DNA from: Cafeteria roenbergensis
Lineage: Eukaryota; Sar; Bigyra; Bicosoecida; Cafeteriaceae
Reading direction: 5' to 3'
Assembly (NCBI GenBank): GCA_008330645.1
Contig: VLTN01000072.1
Location: forward strand, 1-64,000
DNA length: 64,000 nucleotides
Below, one piece after another: positions 58,796 to 64,000 of the stretch. Below the pieces are notes generated by a model. That model saw only the letters and a list, made by a program, of their open reading frames with translations, made no database searches and was not told the DNA's origin. The position numbers and the translations under genes were made by a program. Numbering within the stretch: the first letter of the stretch is position 1; each line of letters starts with the position of its first letter.

Positions 58796-61588
58796 ATGGA
58801 CATGATGCCGCCAGGAGAATCCCTGCGCGTCTTGGCAGGCGGCGCGGGGCCGCCTGAGCACGCGCAAGGCGGCGGCAGGTTTGTTCTCCTGGCTGAGCCG
58901 ATTGCCGTCGCGACTGGTGCACGAACAGTGAGACCTGACCGCTGCTCCCCCGTCCCGCCGGCCCTCTCCCGCGCCCTGCGGCCGCTTGCGCCGGCCTCGG
59001 CCGCGACGGCACGCGCCCGCCGCGCCTGCGAGCAGGGGCTCGGCCTCGCCGGTGCTCGGCAGCCGCAGCGTCCCGTTCCCGGGCTATTTCGGGAGGCGCG
59101 GGGGTGCTGCGTTCGTTCCAGACGAAAGCACTCCCGCGCGAGGGAAGCGCGCTCGCCGTGCCGCAGCGCCGGGCGCGCCTGGCCCCCGGTGGTCTCCATG
59201 CGGGCCCCAGCGAGCGCAGCGCACAGGCCGGCGTGGGCGCCGGCCTCAGCGAAGTCGCGACCGACCCAAAGCGCTGACGACGAGCTTCAGTCTCGCAACC
59301 ATCAGCGCCAGCGGCTGAACGTGTCTGCCCAGCCCCTCCGCCGGCGGCCTCCGCCGCCCCCCGGACTGCCGCCCGCCCCGAGGCCTGCCCCGCCGCATTG
59401 CAATCGCGCTTGGGGCCCTCGCTCGCCGCGCGCCGCCGCCACCCCGCCCGCCCTCGCCTCGCTTGGCGCTCCCGCTGCTGTTTCCGTTCAGGACTGTTCT
59501 CTGCTGGACCGCTCCACCGGCGAGGAGCGACCCGTTGTGGTCACAAACGCGAGCGTGCGGTCGCAAGGGCTGGTTGCTGCGCTTGCGGCGGCGGCGGCCG
59601 TGGAGGCCGTGGACCAGGGGCTCATCGGAGGCGAATGCTTCCGCGGCACGTCGCGCTGCACGGCCATGGCGCCGGTGTCGGTCCTGGGCGCTGCCCAGAC
59701 TGCAACAGCCCCGGGAAAGAGGGCAGGCGCCCCCGCCGCAGCTCCCGGCCGCCTGCTCGTCGTCGCCCACCGCGCCTCGGCCCAGACCCTGGACTCCCTG
59801 CTCGTGCACGGACTGGCGGCAACAGTCCCCATCCCTTCGGACGTGCTTTATGCCGTCTGCGCGTCGCTTGTCAGGACCATCGCGGCTTGCCACAAGAGCG
59901 GCGTCGCGCACTGCGGCCTGAGCCTGGACGCCCTGCGCGTTGTGCCCAGCGGCGCAGTGTCAGTCGACTGCTGGGCGCTCGGGCGCGCGCCTAGCATCCC
60001 GCAGCGCAAATCCTCGAGCAGCAGAAAGCCCTGGTACAGGCGCGTGGCCGAGCATGCGCGGCACCCCAGCCCGGAGGTTATGCTTCAGGACTGGCACAGC
60101 AAAAACCATGCGCCCGCATCCACCCGGCGCCTTGACGCGGCTCCCACTCCCGCGGCGGGCGCCGGCGCCTTCTCGCCTGAGTGGTCGCCTCGGGCGCCGT
60201 CGGCTGCCGCCGCCGGCCCAGGCCACCACGGCCCCGCCCGCATGGACTGCACCTCGTCTTCGTCATCGTCATCGTCATCGTCCTCGGAGTCGGCGTTGTT
60301 TGCGGAGCCGCTGTCGGCCGACTCGTCAGACTCGGGCGCTTCGCTGCCCGCCTGCGCTGAGACGGGCACCTTCGGCGCCAGCGGCGCGCCAGGGCGCCAG
60401 AGCCATTTCCCCTCCGCATCCTCCTCGTCGTCCGCCCCAGTCTCCCCGTCTGGGTCGTGGCTCCGGCCTTCGTTTGCGGTATCGGGAGGCACGGCCGTCC
60501 GCGACGCGGCCACCGCGCCGCCAGCAGCCACATGCCCGCCCGCCCCTCGCGAGGACCTGACCGACGCCTACGCGCTGGGGTGCACCCTCATGTCCCTTCT
60601 CACCCATGCCTCAGCGAGGGACGCGTCACACGCGCACCGCATTGTGCCCCCCCGGCGGCCCTGCCACGCTCGCGGCAGCGCTGCGGCGCCCACCAGGCCT
60701 GCGCGGGCGAGGCGGAGCAGTGACCTGGCGGGGCCTGGGGGCGCCCTTGCTCGCGGCCCGTCGTCGTCGTCGTCGTCTTCTTCGTCGTCGTCGTCATACG
60801 GCGCTCGGGCCCGCCATATGAGCGATGCTGGCGCAGCAGGGCTGAGCGACCCCGCGTCGCCGCCGCACGACGCGCTCGACGGCGCGGCCGCCTGCGGGCC
60901 CCGGAGCGGACGCGACGAGCCGCTGTGGTACCTGCGCTGCCTTGGCCCTGCCCCGCTGGAGTGCCGCGAGCGGCTGCTTGAGAGCGGCACATCGGGAGGC
61001 AGCGGCCTGCTGGAGCTGCGCGGCCTCGTCACAGCGCTCTGCCACCACGACCCCGCAGAGCGCCTCACGCCCCTGCAGCTGATGGCGGACCAGCACAACT
61101 ACCGCCGCATGGTGGAGGGGCCGCAGGGCTGCGCCGGCGCTGCCGCGGGCGCCAGCCCAAGCGAGTGGCCGCAGTGGCGCCGCAACGCCGCCGCAGCCAT
61201 GATGGCGGGCCTGGACTCCAACAGGGTCCCGATCGCGCAGAGGTGGCTCGCAGCCAGACTTCAGGAGCGGGTGTCCAACGCGGCCCCGGCAGGCAGGGCC
61301 GTCGCCCGTGCCTCGGCCGGGCGCACCCCGCCGGCGAGGGCGCGGGCTTCGTCCCGCAGCCCCCCTCCCATGGTGGAGCTGCCGCCGCTCTCCGGGTCCG
61401 CAGGCCCTGCCAGGTCATCGACGCCGCGGCCCTCGCCCCCGCGCCATCACGTCGCCGCACCCGGCCTGGCGGCGTCCGGGTTCAGCCCTCCCACGCACGC
61501 CGCGTACCACGGCGGGTCCCTCGCGGCCCAGTCGCTGCGCCTCCAGGAAAGGGGTGCGCCGTGCGGCGCCGGCTTCCCCTTCCCGTGA
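58796..61588 (+). CDS. Predicted protein pseudokinase
   Basis: Exons 58796-58927 and 59492-61588, phase 0, 742 aa; the acceptor TTTCCGTTCAG is strong. The kinase-like C-lobe can be aligned with the gene next door: VRTIAACHKSGVAHCGLSLD (about residues 170-190) sits where HRD should be, with HCG instead, so the catalytic Asp is missing. VSVDCWALG replaces the DFG region. HPSPEVML resembles APE, and DAYALGCTLMSLLT the D-x-W-x-L-G helix F. The N-lobe lacks a glycine loop. Poly-Ser and acidic inserts split the C-lobe, and the C-terminal 150 residues are Pro/Ser/Arg-rich. It probably signals by binding rather than catalysis. If the intron is wrong, the frame is continuous and the protein is 189 residues longer. 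Confidence 0.72.
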   Translation: MDMMPPGESLRVLAGGAGPPEHAQGGGRFVLLAEPIAVATGARTVRPDRCSPVPPALSRALRPLAPASAATARARRACEQGLGLAGARQPQRPVPGLFREARGCCVRSRRKHSRAREARSPCRSAGRAWPPVVSMRAPASAAHRPAWAPASAKSRPTQSADDELQSRNHQRQRLNVSAQPLRRRPPPPPGLPPAPRPAPPHCNRAWGPRSPRAAATPPALASLGAPAAVSVQDCSLLDRSTGEERPVVVTNASVRSQGLVAALAAAAAVEAVDQGLIGGECFRGTSRCTAMAPVSVLGAAQTATAPGKRAGAPAAAPGRLLVVAHRASAQTLDSLLVHGLAATVPIPSDVLYAVCASLVRTIAACHKSGVAHCGLSLDALRVVPSGAVSVDCWALGRAPSIPQRKSSSSRKPWYRRVAEHARHPSPEVMLQDWHSKNHAPASTRRLDAAPTPAAGAGAFSPEWSPRAPSAAAAGPGHHGPARMDCTSSSSSSSSSSSESALFAEPLSADSSDSGASLPACAETGTFGASGAPGRQSHFPSASSSSSAPVSPSGSWLRPSFAVSGGTAVRDAATAPPAATCPPAPREDLTDAYALGCTLMSLLTHASARDASHAHRIVPPRRPCHARGSAAAPTRPARARRSSDLAGPGGALARGPSSSSSSSSSSSSYGARARHMSDAGAAGLSDPASPPHDALDGAAACGPRSGRDEPLWYLRCLGPAPLECRERLLESGTSGGSGLLELRGLVTALCHHDPAERLTPLQLMADQHNYRRMVEGPQGCAGAAAGASPSEWPQWRRNAAAAMMAGLDSNRVPIAQRWLAARLQERVSNAAPAGRAVARASAGRTPPARARASSRSPPPMVELPPLSGSAGPARSSTPRPSPPRHHVAAPGLAASGFSPPTHAAYHGGSLAAQSLRLQERGAPCGAGFPFP

Positions 61589-61991
61589 GCTGCACCGACC
61601 CCGCAGTCCCGTCACTGGGACGCACCGGCGCCGCTCCCGCCGTCCCCGAGCGCTGCGCCTCGTCGATCAGCCGCCCGCACGAGACCAAGTGCGCTTCCGT
61701 GCGGCCAGGCATTCTTGGTATCTCTATTTGGTTCCCGTCGCGCGTCTGGCAGCGACGTGCCTGTTGTCATCGTGCCCAGTTGCTCCTCGTGTTTTGTGCC
61801 GCTGCGCGTGCGACTCGGCCCCGCGCAGCGCCAGCCAACTATTTTGCTCGGCCAGCCGCCGCGCCCTGGCCGCCCCATCAGACAACGAACGCCAAACCCA
61901 GCCAGTCTCGAGCGACCATCACTCGAACACCGCGTCGCCGAACAGGCCTCGCCGGTCGCGTTCGGCGGCAACCCCGGCTCTGCTGCTCCCG
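61589..61991. other. Intergenic
   Basis: 403 bp between the two kinase-like genes, same strand. The second gene's frame is open through it without a useful ATG. Nothing else seen. Confidence 0.5.
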
Positions 61992-64000
61992 ATGTCCGGC
62001 CCCCCCTCCCCGCCCGTGCCCACCACTGCAGCGGGCCGCGCTGGCCTCGCTGGCACAATGAGCGCGACATCGCTTGCAACGCGGGCAGCCGTGCGCCTGG
62101 ATGCCGCTGGAAACATGGAGGTCGACGGCGTGGCTTTTTTGGGCAACATTGGGCGTGGATCGTACGGCGAGGTCGTTGTCGGCCGGGACTCCAAGAATGA
62201 CGGCCAGCTCGTGGTGAGCCCCGAGAGGCGCGGAAGCGGGGGCGCTCGGCCTGGGAAGCGGCGCCTTCGGGGCGCTGCGGCTGGGAGGTAGCGCCAGACT
62301 TGCCGTTCCGCGCACCGCGGCCCGGCTGCGGCTGCGGCAGAATCGTGAAGGGTCGGCGTCCCGCGCCCCCGCAACAGAGGCCTTGGCAGCGCGCCTCAGC
62401 AGCCCTACCCGGTTTGGCCTGGCCATTTGTTGGCTCGGCTGGTTGTGCGTGCGCGGGCCTGCCCGACTTGCGAGCCCGCGATTCGGCTGCAACCCGCTTT
62501 GCCTGTCGCGCAGGCCATCAAGTGCATGTCCCGCACCCAGCTGGCCAAGGCCGCGGCGGGAACGGGGTTTAGGAAGCGAGCGCCGCGCGCCGCGGTGGCC
62601 GAGTCCCTCGCCCTCTCCGTCCTGGGCAGCGCTTGCAAACAAATCCCGACGCTGTTCCGCACGATCGAGGATCCGCGCGTCGACGACATTTTCTTCGGTG
62701 CGACCGCCCGCGCGTCGCGACGCCCTCAGCCACGCTTCGCGCTCGGCAGCCCTTCTGGGTCCGCGGCGAAGTGCTGCGGCCTCTGGTCCGGCCCCGCTCA
62801 GCCTGCGCGTGACGAGCCGCAACCTCCGCCTCCCCAGCTCCCCGCGCCGACGAATCCCGCGACTGTCCCCCCCTCCCCCCAATCGCCGCCTCCCACCACG
62901 CCGCAGTGATGGAGCTGGCCGACGCCGGCGCGTGCATGACCCTCCACCCCAGCGGGGGCGCGTTCACCTCTCGCTGCGGGACGCGAATCATTGAGTCGGA
63001 GTGCGCGCCGGCCGCCGACGCCGGCGGCCGCGACCCGCCTAGCCCAGTGAAGCTTCGCGTCTTCGACGAGGCCGACGTCGCGCACATCGCTGCGGACGTC
63101 CTCGCCGCGCTCAACGCAGCCCACTCGTGCGGGTTCGCCCACCGCGACGTGTCGCCCGCGAACATCCTCCTCCGGTCCGACGGGACGGCGATGCTGGCCG
63201 ACTTTGGCGTGTGCGCCAGCGCTCGGGTGGACATCACCAAGGCCGCAGAGGAGGCGGCGGCAGACGTGGATATCGATTGCGACGAGGCAGAGGACGAGGG
63301 CGCCGAGGCGGCGGGCGACGCCTCCCCCCTGCCCATCGCAGCGAGCGGCGCCGCCCCGGGCGGCGCGTCTTCGGGCACCAGAAAAGATCGGTTCGGACCC
63401 TTCCCACCAAAGCCGGGAACCAAGCCCCCGCTTCCAGAGACACCCGCGGGCGCGGCTTGGGGCCGCGGACGGGCGAGCAGCGCCACCGCAGCGGCAGTGC
63501 ACGCGGCAGCAGCTGCAGCAGGCGCCGGCCCTGCTTCCGGGGAGGGCAGCGCCGCCCCCGGAGCGTCTGCAGGGGAGGCCGCCGATGCGTCGGGCGCGGC
63601 AGAGGCAGCGAGCGCCTACGAGCCCGTGTGGGTGACGGACATGGCAGGTCCGTTTGCCTTCCAGCCGCCGGAGGCATGCGGGGCGGCTCCCAGCGCAGCC
63701 TGCGCCGACGGCGACCACAGCGCTGCCGACGCCGCCGCCGCCACTGCCGCCGCCTCAGGCGCCGGTGCTAGCGGTGAAGCCGCCGCCGCCGCCGACGACG
63801 ACGACGACAAGCGCCTCGTTGGCGGAGCAACTCAGTCCGCTCGGCCGGAGGGTGCCCACGACGCAAAGGCGGCCGACATGTGGATGCTGGGGTGCGCGCT
63901 TCACTGCCTGCTCACTGGGCGACAGCCCTTTGCGTCGCCGCTCGACGGGCCGGTGGCCACGTTTGACGCAATTGCCGCCCTGGCAGCCGAGGGTGCAGCG
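61992..64000 (+). CDS. Protein kinase, 3' end beyond the window
   Basis: Exons 61992-62213, 62514-62697 and 62907 onward, in phase to the edge; 500 residues visible. Glycine loop GNIGRGSYGEVVVGRD (G54-G59), Lys77 in AIKCM at the exon 2 start, a catalytic loop AHRDVSPANILL with Asp216, and ADFGVCA with Asp234. So it should be active. The usual HRD-x-K-x-x-N Lys is Ser. The APE region is FAFQPPEACG at about residue 388, giving an activation segment of about 150 residues (normally 20-35) full of Ala, Asp and Glu. The end of the visible part is DMWMLGCALHCLLTGRQPF (helix F). An ATG further on (MSATSLAT) is an alternative start. Confidence 0.83.

Overview
This is GC-rich nuclear DNA from a protist, most likely a microalga. 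Genes lie on both strands a few hundred bases apart. Introns are short (about 80-600 bp), nearly always with GTGAG donors, and CDS were chosen by joining exons in phase. Gene content is eukaryotic: a Bardet-Biedl protein (so a ciliated lineage), AP-1 adaptor, syntaxin, Sys1, PRC1 RING protein, RAD17, mitochondrial ADP/ATP carrier and mitochondrial bL12. MerC-domain and CRT-like transporters are common in algae. The lineage cannot be fixed from this window.

Left third (1-18.6 kb): a direct duplication dominates. A block holding a MerC-type transporter gene (minus strand) and a complete 4.45 kb pogo-like DNA transposon occurs at 1-5391 and again at 11018-16413. The two copies differ only by five single-base indels that I can see. 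Similarity stops exactly at the right end of the transposon. Between the copies lie a probable single-pass membrane protein gene and an intronless Patched/sterol-sensing gene. To the right, BBS1 points toward the second transposon. The MerC gene is open and spliceable in copy 2 and frameshifted in copy 1.

Middle (18.6-44.5 kb): a long low-complexity protein with a conserved-looking N terminus; an unrecognised basic nuclear protein head to head with Sys1; a CRT-like transporter; a disordered protein; a small unknown protein; a three-exon LRR protein; an EF-hand-like/coiled-coil protein; the checkpoint clamp loader RAD17; and mitochondrial ribosomal protein bL12.

Right third (44.5-64 kb): AP-1 mu, a seven-exon Qa-SNARE, Sec14-GOLD, ADP/ATP carrier, an alpha/beta hydrolase, a RING1-type Polycomb protein, a pseudokinase, and a related kinase that runs off the window. 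Membrane traffic is over-represented (AP-1, syntaxin, Sec14-GOLD, Sys1), but nothing shows operon-like linkage.

The best leads are the transposon-bounded duplication with one decaying gene copy, an Arg in place of Gln at the zero layer of the syntaxin, and the adjacent pseudokinase/kinase pair. Exon models are hand-built. No similarity search was run, so family names rest on motif recognition.
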